A DNA stretch of 64,000 bases from JACPPO01 sp965262505. Its GTDB lineage: Bacteria; Acidobacteriota; Vicinamibacteria; Vicinamibacterales; UBA2999. The stretch covers positions 3,162,001 through 3,226,000 of the forward strand of contig CBDHFM010000030.1 in NCBI GenBank assembly GCA_965262505.1, read 5' to 3'. Below are positions 24,428-32,482 of the stretch, piece after piece. The position numbers and the translations under genes are program-made. Below the pieces are notes generated by a model. That model had not been told where the DNA came from and did not search any database. It saw only the letters and a program-made list of their open reading frames with translations. Position 1 is the stretch's first letter. Each line of letters opens with the position of its first letter.

Positions 24428-25062
24428 CCCGAGCAGTCAGTCGGCGGATTGACGGGTCGTTCGCGATCGAGCTGAGCCGCGAGCGCTTGGGCGTCCCGGG
24501 GAGGGGTCCACCTCATGTTGGTGACCTCCGAGACGGGGCGTCTGTGGGGACCGGGGTTACGGTGACAGTCGAGGCACCAGCTCATGCTGAGGGGCGCCAT
24601 CTGGGTGACCGTTTCCATCTCGTCGATACGACCGTGGCAGGTGACACAGCCGATTCCCCCCGCCACGTGTACGTTGTGGGCGAAATAGGCGTAGTCGGGA
24701 AGGCTGTGGACGCGAATCCAGCGCATCGGCCGGCCGTTCTGGTCGCTGTCCAGAATGGGTGCGAGCGCCTCGCTGTCCCGCATCACGGTCTGATGGCAGT
24801 TCATGCAGGTCTGCGTGGGCGGAACGTTCGCGACGGGAGAAATCTCGACCGAGGCGTGACAATATCGACAATCGAGATCGAGTTCGCCGACGTGGAGCTC
24901 GTGGCTGTACGGGACGGGCTGAACGGGACGGTAGCCCACGTCTGTGTACCAGGGGGAAAAAAAGTACCAGACCCCCGCGATCACGAGCGCCTGACCGAGG
25001 ATGCCCGCGATCGCGGCCATGATCGGGAGCTTGTTCCACCATGGGGGGAAGATCTGAGACAA
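24415..25062 (-). CDS. actA: Alternative complex III pentaheme cytochrome ActA
   Basis: 215 residues. One N-terminal membrane anchor (about 14-36) and five CxxCH motifs: CRYCH (65-69), CMNCH (86-90), CVTCH, CLDCH and CSGCH, the last four residues from the end. The number and order match ActA. The start is taken as TTG at 25062 because the family begins with a xQIFPxW segment, which is present here; the first ATG would remove it. First gene of the - strand train, about 75 bases behind a good promoter. Confidence 0.9.
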   Translation of the reverse strand: MSQIFPPWWNKLPIMAAIAGILGQALVIAGVWYFFSPWYTDVGYRPVQPVPYSHELHVGELDLDCRYCHASVEISPVANVPPTQTCMNCHQTVMRDSEALAPILDSDQNGRPMRWIRVHSLPDYAYFAHNVHVAGGIGCVTCHGRIDEMETVTQMAPLSMSWCLDCHRNPGPHRRPVSEVTNMRWTPPRDAQALAAQLDRERPVNPPTDCSGCHR

Positions 25063-25136
25063 GCGGCTACGACTCCGAGGCGCTGTAAGAAAGTTGCCCC
25101 GGCTGCGAGTCCGAGGACCGAGGATCTATCCAACCG

Positions 25137-25165
25137 AGTTTATCCACGAACTGGGACAGGGTCAA
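25137..25165 (-). promoter_or_regulatory. Sigma70 promoter of the actA-B-E / CydA-like operon
   Basis: Read on the - strand: TTGACC (25165-25160), 17-base spacer, TAAACT (25142-25137). It lies about 75 bases upstream of the actA TTG. In the 260-bp gap to the divergent truncated coxB there are also two direct copies of CGGCTRCGASTCCGAGG (25064-25080, 25099-25115) between promoter and gene, a possible operator. Confidence 0.55.
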
Positions 25166-25322
25166 GCGCGCCGCGCCATGCTAAGTGTTACCGGAGGTCC
25201 TATCATCGCGCCACAACTCGGGTTACCCATCAGGGAGGATGTTGATGGGGAGAATTCGAGTGGGACCACAAGCGATTCGCGAGTATCGCCGGCGCCGATC
25301 CGCGCATGAGACCGTAGCGCTT

Positions 25323-25627
25323 ATGTTGTCTGGGATTCCACTCTTCCCCGAACAGGCATCCAACCTCTCCCCCGAGGTCGACAGCCTGTATTTCTTCGTC
25401 ACGGCGGTGACGGCGGGCGTCGCGCTGCTCGTGATTATTTTCGCGGTCATGTACCGCGACCGGACCGGCGAAAAAGCGGGGCATCCGATCCACGGGTCCG
25501 ACCCCCTGGAGCTGGCCTGGACCATCATCCCGTTTCTCGTGACGATGATGATTCTCGCCTGGGCGACCGCGGTGTTCTTCGATATGGTGCGGGTGCCCGA
25601 TTAGGCGCCCGAGATCTACTCCACGGC
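25323..25627 (+). pseudogene. Truncated second cytochrome oxidase subunit II
   Basis: From ATG 25323 the protein reads like the N terminus of a caa3-type CoxB: LFPEQAS, SPEVDSLYFF, two membrane helices, and HGSDPLELAWTIIPF. A TAG at 25602-25604 ends it after 93 residues, but the frame beyond continues as APEIYSTA, similar to the family's xAxEIYVTGK, before a second stop. The whole CuA domain is absent. Homology ends near 25627, exactly where the next gene begins, so the gene was cut by a rearrangement or lies at an assembly junction. Confidence 0.75.
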
Positions 25628-25639
25628 ATGATCGGCTCT

Positions 25640-26491
25640 ATGCGCTCCCTCCTTTTCGTCCCCGGCACGCGCCAGGACAGATTCGCGAAGGCGATGAACG
25701 CAGGCGCCGACGCCGTCGTGTTCGACCTTGAAGACAGCGTGGAAGCGGGACAGAAGCCACAGGCCCGCGCGCTCGTCGCCGAGTTCCTGGCGACCCCCGG
25801 CGCGGGGGCGTTGCGGCTGGTTCGATTCAACGCCGTGGAGACGCCGGACGGGGAAGCGGACGTCGAGTGTTTCAGCGGCACGCAGGGGTACGACGGCGTG
25901 CTGCTGCCAAAGATCGACAGGGCCGGCGCCGTCGAGCAGGTGGCGCGGGTCTTCGCGCGGCGCGCGCCGTCTGGTGCCGTGCCGCCGCTGCTGCTGCTCC
26001 TCGAGACGCCACGCGCCATCCTCCGAGCCGCGGAGATCGCTGCGGCCGATGCGCCGGTTGCGGCGCTCCTGTTCGGCGCCGAAGACTTCACCGCGAGCCT
26101 GGCCGTCGAGCGGACGATCGATGGCGAAGAGCTGTCGTTTGCCCGTGCGCAGATCGTCGTGGCGGCGGCGTCGGTCGGCGCCGATGCCATCGACTCGGTC
26201 TGTACGGATCTGAACGACGCCGACTCGCTTCGGCGTGACTGCGAGCGGGCCCGCGCCCTTGGCTTCCGTGGCAAGATGGCGATCCATCCACGGCAGGTTG
26301 ACGTCATCAACCAGGCCTTCACGCCCACGGACGCCGATGTCGATCGCGCAAGAAGACTGATCGACGTCTATGAAGCGGCACGAGCGGCTGGACAGGGCGT
26401 GACGACCATGGACGGCCGGATGGTCGAGCTGCCGATCGTCGAACGGGCGCGGCGGACACTCGCGCTCGACGCGAAGCACCGGGACCGCTGA
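25640..26491 (+). CDS. HpcH/HpaI aldolase / citrate lyase beta (CitE-like) family protein
   Basis: 283 residues from ATG 25640 (MRSLLFVPG is the family start; ATG 25628 adds four residues). Motifs are LLFVPGTR with phosphate/CoA binding, DAVVFDLEDSV (Mg-binding Glu/Asp), LLLLLETPRAIL, LLFGAEDFTASL and KMAIHPRQVDVIN. The family cleaves or hydrolyses CoA esters such as malyl-, citramalyl- or citryl-CoA. A CaiB/BaiF CoA-transferase remnant directly behind it suggests a former two-gene acyl-CoA pathway. Confidence 0.85.
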   Translation: MRSLLFVPGTRQDRFAKAMNAGADAVVFDLEDSVEAGQKPQARALVAEFLATPGAGALRLVRFNAVETPDGEADVECFSGTQGYDGVLLPKIDRAGAVEQVARVFARRAPSGAVPPLLLLLETPRAILRAAEIAAADAPVAALLFGAEDFTASLAVERTIDGEELSFARAQIVVAAASVGADAIDSVCTDLNDADSLRRDCERARALGFRGKMAIHPRQVDVINQAFTPTDADVDRARRLIDVYEAARAAGQGVTTMDGRMVELPIVERARRTLALDAKHRDR

Positions 26492-26507
26492 TGGCTGCGG
26501 CGCGACG

Positions 26508-26579
26508 CTCCCTTTGCGGGGCGTGACGGTCGTCGGGCTCGAACAGGCGGTGGCCGCCCCGTTTGCCACGCGGCAAGTC
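26508..26579 (+). pseudogene. CaiB/BaiF CoA-transferase N-terminal fragment
   Basis: One frame reads LRGVTVVGLEQAVAAPFATRQ, the typical first 20 residues of CaiB/BaiF family CoA-transferases. Similarity then stops and no later part is found; 30 bp on, the Smr gene ends on the other strand. No proper start codon remains in frame (GTG 26523 is possible). A remnant of a gene lost in a rearrangement. Confidence 0.6.
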
Positions 26580-26608
26580 GCGGGTGGTCTAGATGACGGT
26601 GGGCAACG

Positions 26609-27079
26609 TTATCGGAAGTGGACCCATGTGACTCCGGCGTTCCGGGGATCGAGCCGGCACGCGGCGACGACCGGCATCGACGCGAGATGACGGTGGAGCG
26701 CGTCCCGGATGCGGCCGGAGCCTTTGCCGTGCACCACCTCGACGCGGTCGGCGCCACGCAGCAGCGACCGGTCAATCTCCACCACGACCCGCGCAAGAGC
26801 CTCCTCCACGACGAGTCCGTGTAGATCGATGCGGCCGGGCGGCGCGATCTCGTTCGCTCGCGCCGGCGGTTGTTTCCGGCCGGCCGGTTTCTTCTTCCGG
26901 GGTTCCGCCGGGATGGTCAGGTCCGCCTCGCCGCACCACATCGTGACGGCGTCGATGCGCACCTGGTACCGGGCATCGCGGCCGACCGCGATGACGACGC
27001 CCCGCTTATTCCCGAAGGCGCGGACGACGACAGCGGCGCCGATCGACAGGGCCATGAGGATATTATCGTGCCGTGCCAT
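26609..27079 (-). CDS. Small stand-alone Smr-domain protein (MutS2 C-terminal-like)
   Basis: 156 residues. A beta-rich N-terminal part (about 10-60, VVVRAFGNKRGVVIAVGRDARYQVRI) resembles the KOW-like region of MutS2. A basic linker follows, then an Smr domain (about 78-156) with DLHGLVVEEALARV and VVHGKGSGRIRDALHRHL. The MutS ATPase part is absent. Smr domains bind or nick nucleic acids, recently linked to ribosome rescue and mRNA cleavage; the role here is unknown. Starts at 27079 or 27055, head to head with the nitrilase gene. Confidence 0.75.
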   Translation of the reverse strand: MARHDNILMALSIGAAVVVRAFGNKRGVVIAVGRDARYQVRIDAVTMWCGEADLTIPAEPRKKKPAGRKQPPARANEIAPPGRIDLHGLVVEEALARVVVEIDRSLLRGADRVEVVHGKGSGRIRDALHRHLASMPVVAACRLDPRNAGVTWVHFR

Positions 27080-27081
27080 GC

Positions 27082-28050
27082 ATGGCGGTTGTTCAGGCGG
27101 CGCCGGTGGCGTTCGACATCGCGCGCACGCTCCAGAAGGTGGGCGATCTGGCGGCCGATGCGGCGCACCGCGGCGCGCGCCTGACGCTTTTTCCGGAGGC
27201 GTTCGTGTCGGCCTATCCTCGGGGCCTCGACTTCGGCGCGGCGGTCGGCTCGCGCAGCAAGGCAGGACGCGAACAGTTCCGGATCTATTGGGACAGCGCG
27301 ATCGAGGTCCCCGGTCCCCACGTCGACCGGCTCGCGGCCGTCGCCCGCGCCAACAAGACCCATCTCGTCATCGGTGTCGTCGAGCGCGATGGCGGAACGC
27401 TGTACTGCACGGTCCTCTTTTTCGGGTCGGACGGCCGCTATCTGGGGAAGCACCGAAAGTTGATGCCGACCGGCGGGGAACGGCTGATCTGGGGTTTCGG
27501 CGACGGCTCGACCTTGCCGGTGTTCGAGACCGACATGGGGCGTGTCGGTGCGGTGATCTGCTGGGAGAACTACATGCCGCTTCTCCGGGCGGCCATGTAC
27601 GCCAGAGGCATAGAAATCTACTGCGCGCCGACGGCCGACGGCCGGGAGACGTGGCTGCCGACCATGCGGCACATCGCGCAGGAGGGGCGGTGCTTCGTGC
27701 TGTCGAGCAATCAGTTCGCGCGCCGGCGCGACTATCCGGCAGATTACGCGACGCCGTTCGGCGATGACCCCGACACCGTGCTCTCGCGCGGCGGCAGCTG
27801 CATCATCGGACCGCTGGGGACGATTCTGGCGGGTCCCGACTTCGAGGACGAGGCGATTCTAACCGCCGAGATCGACCGCGATGACATCGCGCGCGCGCGG
27901 GTGGATTTCGACGCCGTCGGCCACTACGCCCGACCCGACATCTTCCAGCTCAGCGTCGACGAGACGGCCAGGTCGCCGGTAGCGTTCGGCGGCACCGCGG
28001 CCCCGACTACCCCGGCGGTCCCGGCGAAGGACCCGGCCACGGAGGACTGA
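27082..28050 (+). CDS. Nitrilase/carbon-nitrogen hydrolase
   Basis: 322 residues from ATG 27082 (GTG 27073 adds three). The Glu-Lys-Cys triad is visible: FPEAFVSAYP, HRKLMPTGGERLIW and VICWENYMPLLR. The long lysine-side motif and the CWEN sequence match true nitrilases (nitrile to acid plus ammonia), not amidases. The C terminus is Pro/Ala-rich. It faces the Smr gene with almost no space, so the promoters overlap the coding regions. The 266 bp after it (28051-28316) hold no gene that I can see. Confidence 0.88.
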   Translation: MAVVQAAPVAFDIARTLQKVGDLAADAAHRGARLTLFPEAFVSAYPRGLDFGAAVGSRSKAGREQFRIYWDSAIEVPGPHVDRLAAVARANKTHLVIGVVERDGGTLYCTVLFFGSDGRYLGKHRKLMPTGGERLIWGFGDGSTLPVFETDMGRVGAVICWENYMPLLRAAMYARGIEIYCAPTADGRETWLPTMRHIAQEGRCFVLSSNQFARRRDYPADYATPFGDDPDTVLSRGGSCIIGPLGTILAGPDFEDEAILTAEIDRDDIARARVDFDAVGHYARPDIFQLSVDETARSPVAFGGTAAPTTPAVPAKDPATED

Positions 28051-28316
28051 GGCGCTCACGTACCGCTTTTCACTCATGGGCGGCGACCGCCCGCCTACGC
28101 GTTCAATCGCCTTTTGAGGTTCTCACCGCCGCGCGATGATGATCCAGCCCTCCCGCTAGAGAGGCCGCGTTTCACCGATTTGTCACACATCGGCCGCGCC
28201 CGCGCCACACTCCCCTAGTAAATACTTATGACAAAGGCGGCGATACTAGAGGCAGCGATGACAGGGGCGGATAGCATTGCGGCGAGTCGATATGCTGAGG
28301 CAGGTGGAGGGCTGTG

Positions 28317-29804
28317 ATGACTAAACGCGTTTGGCTGAGCCTCGCCGCGCTGGCAATCGCTGCCGCCGCGGTCTGGTACTACCAGTTCGGCGATGTCGCC
28401 GCGGAAGTACCGGTGCTCAACAGCGCAGAGGCGACGCGCGGAGCGGTCGTGTCCACGGTCGAAGCGACCGGGAGGCTGGAGGCGGTGACTACCGTTCAGG
28501 TCGGGAGCCAGGTGTCGGGCTCCATCATGACGCTGCACGCGGACTTCAATTCCACGGTCCGCCAGGGCCAGGTTATTGCCGAGTTGGACCCGTCGCTGTT
28601 TGAAACGCAGGTCGAGCAGGCGGAGGCGACCGTGGCGCGATTGGAGGCCGAAGTGGAACGCGCAGAGATCCAGGCCGCGGACGCTCAGGTCAAGCTGCGC
28701 CGCGCGCGCGAGCTGTTCGAGAAACAGCTCGTCCCGGAAAGCGACCTCGAGACGGCGGAGAGCAACTCCCGGATAGCCGGCGCGGGTGTGACCGCGGCGG
28801 AAGCGCAGGTGGAACAGGCCCGCGCTTCGCTGAACCAGACGCAGGTCAACCTGAGCCATACGGTCATCCGCGCCCCGATCGACGGCGTCGTCATCGCCCG
28901 CAACGTCGACATCGGCCAGACGGTTGCCGCCAGCATGTCGGCGCCGACGCTGTACGTGCTCGCGCGCGATCTCGCCGAGATGCGAGTCAACGCCAGCATC
29001 GACGAATCCGACATCGGCGGGATTCAGCCCGGCCAGCCGGTGCGTTTCAGGGTCGACGCCTACCCGGAAGACGTGTTCACGGGCGCGGTGTCGCAGGTGC
29101 GCCTGGAGCCGGAGATTCAGCAGAACGTCGTGAGCTACGTGACGATCATCGATGTGCCCAATCCGGACCTCAAGCTGAAGCCCGGTATGACTGCTTCAGT
29201 GACCGTTGAAACAGCGCGGGCCGACAACGTCGTGCGCGTACCGAACGCGGCGCTGCGCTTCCGTCCGAGCGACGAGATTCTCGCGGCGCTGGGGCAGACG
29301 CCGCCCGCCGGACCGGGCGCCCCCGTCGAGAACGACCTCCGGCCCGCCGTGGCCCGCGAAGCTGAAGGTGGGCGGAGCGCGGCCGGCATGGCGCCCGAGC
29401 AGCTCGCGGCCATGCGCGAGCGCCTGCAACAGATGTCCCCCGAGGAGCGCGAGCAGATGCGCGGGGGCTTCCGTGCCGGAGGGGGCGGCCGTGGCCGGGC
29501 GCCGGGAAACGCCGCGGGCGACCTGGAGCCACGAAACACTGCGGACGTGGGAGACCGGGCCATGGTGTGGGTACTCGATCAGGGGTCGCTCGGACGTATC
29601 CCGGTCCGCACGGGCATCAGCGACGGCACGCAGACCGCCGTGCTCGAAGGCGAGCTGGCGCCCGGCACGCAGGTTGTGACCGGCGTATTGCCAGCTGGCA
29701 CCGCCCCGGCGGCCGCGCCCACCGGCTCGCCGCTCCTGCCCTTCGGCCGGCGTGACCGTGGTGCTGGTGGCGGCGGTGGCGGTGGTCGCGGTGGCGCCCA
29801 ATGA
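28317..29804 (+). CDS. macA: MacA/HlyD-type periplasmic adaptor of an efflux ABC transporter
   Basis: 495 residues from ATG 28317, with GGAGGG just upstream. An N-terminal signal-anchor (about 6-22) is followed by the lipoyl/barrel-sandwich half VGSQVSGSIMTLHAD, a coiled-coil hairpin (about 95-175) and the second half LSHTVIRAPIDGVVIARNVD. A beta-barrel with NPDLKLKPGMTASVTVE follows. Residues about 320-400 are an unusual insert rich in Gly, Arg, Met and Glu, and the C terminus is Gly-rich. It links the MacB permease to an outer-membrane TolC, here found only as a fragment at 33650. Overlaps the ATPase gene by four bases. Confidence 0.9.
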   Translation: MTKRVWLSLAALAIAAAAVWYYQFGDVAAEVPVLNSAEATRGAVVSTVEATGRLEAVTTVQVGSQVSGSIMTLHADFNSTVRQGQVIAELDPSLFETQVEQAEATVARLEAEVERAEIQAADAQVKLRRARELFEKQLVPESDLETAESNSRIAGAGVTAAEAQVEQARASLNQTQVNLSHTVIRAPIDGVVIARNVDIGQTVAASMSAPTLYVLARDLAEMRVNASIDESDIGGIQPGQPVRFRVDAYPEDVFTGAVSQVRLEPEIQQNVVSYVTIIDVPNPDLKLKPGMTASVTVETARADNVVRVPNAALRFRPSDEILAALGQTPPAGPGAPVENDLRPAVAREAEGGRSAAGMAPEQLAAMRERLQQMSPEEREQMRGGFRAGGGGRGRAPGNAAGDLEPRNTADVGDRAMVWVLDQGSLGRIPVRTGISDGTQTAVLEGELAPGTQVVTGVLPAGTAPAAAPTGSPLLPFGRRDRGAGGGGGGGRGGAQ

Positions 29805-30565
29805 TCGGAGCGGAGCCGCTCGTTGCCGTTCGCGATCTGACCAAGACCTACGTCGTCGGCGAGGTCGAAGTGCGGGCGCTGCAGGGCATCTCGCTGGATA
29901 TCCAGCGCGGCGAGTTCGTGGCGCTCACAGGCCCCTCGGGGTCGGGGAAATCGACGTTCATGCATCTGGCCGGGTGTCTCGATAGAGCGACCAGCGGCAC
30001 CTGTCATCTCAACGGCCGCGACGTATCCCTGCTGTCGAAACGCGAGCTCTCGAGCGTGCGCAATCGCGAGATCGGCTTCGTCTTCCAGGGCTTCAACCTG
30101 TTGTCGCGCACCACGGCGCTCGAGAACGTCGAGCTGCCGATGCTGTACGGTCAGCCGGTGCCCGCACGGGAGCGGCTCCGGCGCGCCTTGGATGCGTTGG
30201 AGGTGGTCGGCCTCGGCGATCGCACCGACCACCACCCGAACCAGCTCTCCGGAGGCCAGCAGCAGCGCGTGGCCATCGCGCGAGCGCTCGTCAACAGTCC
30301 GGCGCTGCTGCTGGCCGACGAACCGACCGGCAACCTCGACTCGCGCACCAGCATCGAGGTGCTGGGCACGTTCCAGCGGCTGAATAGCGAGCGCGGCATC
30401 ACCATCGTGCTCGTGACGCACGAGGCCGACATCGCGGAGTACGCCACACGCATCGTCGGCTTCCGCGACGGCCGCGTCCGGCTCGATCAGCCGGTGGCGC
30501 ACCGGCGCGACGCTGTAGAGGAGCTGCGCCGCTTCGATGCCGGCGCCGAGGTGCTGTCGGCGTAA
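29801..30565 (+). CDS. MacB/LolD-type ABC transporter ATPase
   Basis: 254 residues with Walker A GPSGSGKST, Q-loop FVFQGFNLL, signature LSGGQQQRVAIARAL, Walker B LLLADEPTGNLDS and H-loop THEAD. In this system the ATPase and permease are separate genes, unlike E. coli MacB. The ATGA overlap with macA and the permease 25 bp downstream define one operon. Confidence 0.92.
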   Translation: MIGAEPLVAVRDLTKTYVVGEVEVRALQGISLDIQRGEFVALTGPSGSGKSTFMHLAGCLDRATSGTCHLNGRDVSLLSKRELSSVRNREIGFVFQGFNLLSRTTALENVELPMLYGQPVPARERLRRALDALEVVGLGDRTDHHPNQLSGGQQQRVAIARALVNSPALLLADEPTGNLDSRTSIEVLGTFQRLNSERGITIVLVTHEADIAEYATRIVGFRDGRVRLDQPVAHRRDAVEELRRFDAGAEVLSA

Positions 30566-30590
30566 CCGTCAGGTCAGTCAGGAGCCAGTC

Positions 30591-31811
30591 ATGTCCATGT
30601 GGCTTACGTTTGTTGTTGCCGTCAAGGCGCTGCGCCGCAACGCGATGCGCACGGCGCTCACTGCGCTCGGCATGATCATCGGTGTTGCGGCCGTCATCGT
30701 CATGGTGGCTATCGGTAACGGCGCGCAGCAGTCGATCGAGAACCAGATTCGAAGCGTCGGGACCAACATCGTCACGATCAATTCCGGGTCGAACCGCTTC
30801 GGCCCGGTGCGCATGGGCAGTGGCAACACGCCGACCCTGGTACCCGCCGATGCCGAGGCGATTGCTCGCGACATCCCCGGTGTGCGGTACATCTCGCCCG
30901 GCGCCAACACGCGGGAGCAGGTGATCGCCGAGTCGTCGAACTGGAATACGCAAATCGAAGGTGCCAGCGCCGACCTGCCGGTCATTCGCGCGTGGCCGCT
31001 TGAGTACGGCGCGTTCTTCACCGAGCTGGACGTAGTCCGCGCCGCCAAGGTTGCCGTGCTCGGCTCCGTCGTGCGCGACGAGTTGTTCGGTCCGGGCACC
31101 GATCCGACGGGCGCCAGTATCCGGATCAAGAACCAGCCATTCCGCGTCGTCGGCGTCTTTACCAGCAAGGGCCAGCCGGTGATGGGGCGCGACCAGGACG
31201 ATACCGTCGTCCTCCCATACACGACGGTGCAGAAGAAGCTGCTCGGCATCACGCACGTTCAGAACATCATGGTCTCGACGGCCGACGGCGTGCCGTTCGA
31301 GGCGATGGAGGAACAGATCGGCGCGCTGCTTCGGGAGAGGCATGGCCTGACGGCGGGCGAGCCGGACGACTTCTCCGTGCGTAGCCTCGAGGAGATGGCC
31401 AGCGTGCTGACGGCGACGACGACCACGATGACGTGGCTGCTGGCGAGCATCGCGGCGGTCTCCCTGCTGGTGGGTGGCATCGGCATCATGAACATCATGC
31501 TCGTGTCGGTCACCGAGCGGACGCGCGAGATCGGGCTCCGTCTGTCGGTCGGCGCGCGCGACGTCGATGTGCTCATGCAGTTTCTGGTGGAGGCGGTGGT
31601 GCTCAGTTTGGCGGGGGGCGCGCTTGGTGTCGCGCTCGGCATCGGGGCGTCGTACGGCATCAGCAACGTGATGCAATGGTCCACCGTCGTCACCCCGTCC
31701 GCCGTGCTGCTCTCGTTCGGGTGCGCGGCCGCGATCGGCATTTTCTTTGGCTTCTACCCCGCACGGAAAGCCGCGGCGCTCGATCCGATCGACGCGCTGC
31801 GATTTGAGTAG
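30591..31811 (+). CDS. MacB-type ABC transporter permease
   Basis: 406 residues from ATG 30591. An N-terminal helix (about 22-42, ALTALGMIIGVAAVIVMVAI) is followed by a large periplasmic MacB_PCD domain (about 45-265) and the three-helix FtsX-like core (about 285-400) with GGIGIMNIMLVSVTERTREI and GFYPARKAAALDPIDALR. It works with the preceding ATPase and MacA to drive substrate export by mechanotransmission. The substrate is unknown. Confidence 0.92.
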   Translation: MSMWLTFVVAVKALRRNAMRTALTALGMIIGVAAVIVMVAIGNGAQQSIENQIRSVGTNIVTINSGSNRFGPVRMGSGNTPTLVPADAEAIARDIPGVRYISPGANTREQVIAESSNWNTQIEGASADLPVIRAWPLEYGAFFTELDVVRAAKVAVLGSVVRDELFGPGTDPTGASIRIKNQPFRVVGVFTSKGQPVMGRDQDDTVVLPYTTVQKKLLGITHVQNIMVSTADGVPFEAMEEQIGALLRERHGLTAGEPDDFSVRSLEEMASVLTATTTTMTWLLASIAAVSLLVGGIGIMNIMLVSVTERTREIGLRLSVGARDVDVLMQFLVEAVVLSLAGGALGVALGIGASYGISNVMQWSTVVTPSAVLLSFGCAAAIGIFFGFYPARKAAALDPIDALRFE

Positions 31812-31870
31812 CGGCTCGGCCCATGGGCGTAAAGAATCACTCCGTCGGGTCGGCGTCCAGGAGGCGCTTC

Positions 31871-32482
31871 ATGTTCAAACAGGTATCGGTGATGGCGGCA
31901 GCGGTACTCGTGGCCGGGTCGCTCGAGGGTCTGGAAGCGCAAGAGAGGCCCGATTTCTCGGGCACGTGGGTGGTCGAGCGCGTCGAATTCCAGGGGCCGC
32001 AAGGGAACGCGGGCGGCCGCGGCCGCGGGCGCGGTCAGGGTCGTGGAGGCATCCGTGGCGGGGGCGGAGGGCGCGGCCGGGGTGGCCGAGCCGGCCAGGG
32101 CCAGGGTCAGGGTAGGGGCAGGGGAGGCGTGGTCGCTGCGCCGTATCAGGAAGGCGACCGCGTGACGCTCAGACAGACGAACGAGGCGCTCATCGTGACC
32201 GATGAGGGCCGGAGCCGGATCAGCCGCTATCCGTTCGACGGCAGCGAGGTGAGCAATCCCGGACCCGGAGACAGCGCGCTCAAGAGCAGGACGTCATGGG
32301 AGGGGGTCGCGCTCGTTGTCGAGAGCACGCTGTCGGCGGCCGGTCCGCAGGGCGACATGACCCTCAGCACCCGTGAGGTTCGGAGCCTGAGCCAGGACGG
32401 AAGCACGATGACGCTGGTCGCGACGGTAACGATGCCGTTCGGCACGATGTTGTCCACCGTCACGCTCGTTCGCCCGGACTAA
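31871..32482 (+). CDS. Secreted RG-rich protein of unknown function
   Basis: 203 residues from ATG 31871 (AGGAGG eight bases upstream). A signal peptide ends near LEAQERPDFSGTW, a start found in many Acidobacteria secreted proteins. Residues about 45-85 are Gly/Arg/Gln repeats (GRGRGRGQGRGG type). The rest is a beta-rich domain without recognised family. An IS630 copy inserted at the TA of the original TAG stop and changed it to TAA, so the protein is intact. Follows the macAB operon by 59 bp. Confidence 0.65.
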   Translation: MFKQVSVMAAAVLVAGSLEGLEAQERPDFSGTWVVERVEFQGPQGNAGGRGRGRGQGRGGIRGGGGGRGRGGRAGQGQGQGRGRGGVVAAPYQEGDRVTLRQTNEALIVTDEGRSRISRYPFDGSEVSNPGPGDSALKSRTSWEGVALVVESTLSAAGPQGDMTLSTREVRSLSQDGSTMTLVATVTMPFGTMLSTVTLVRPD

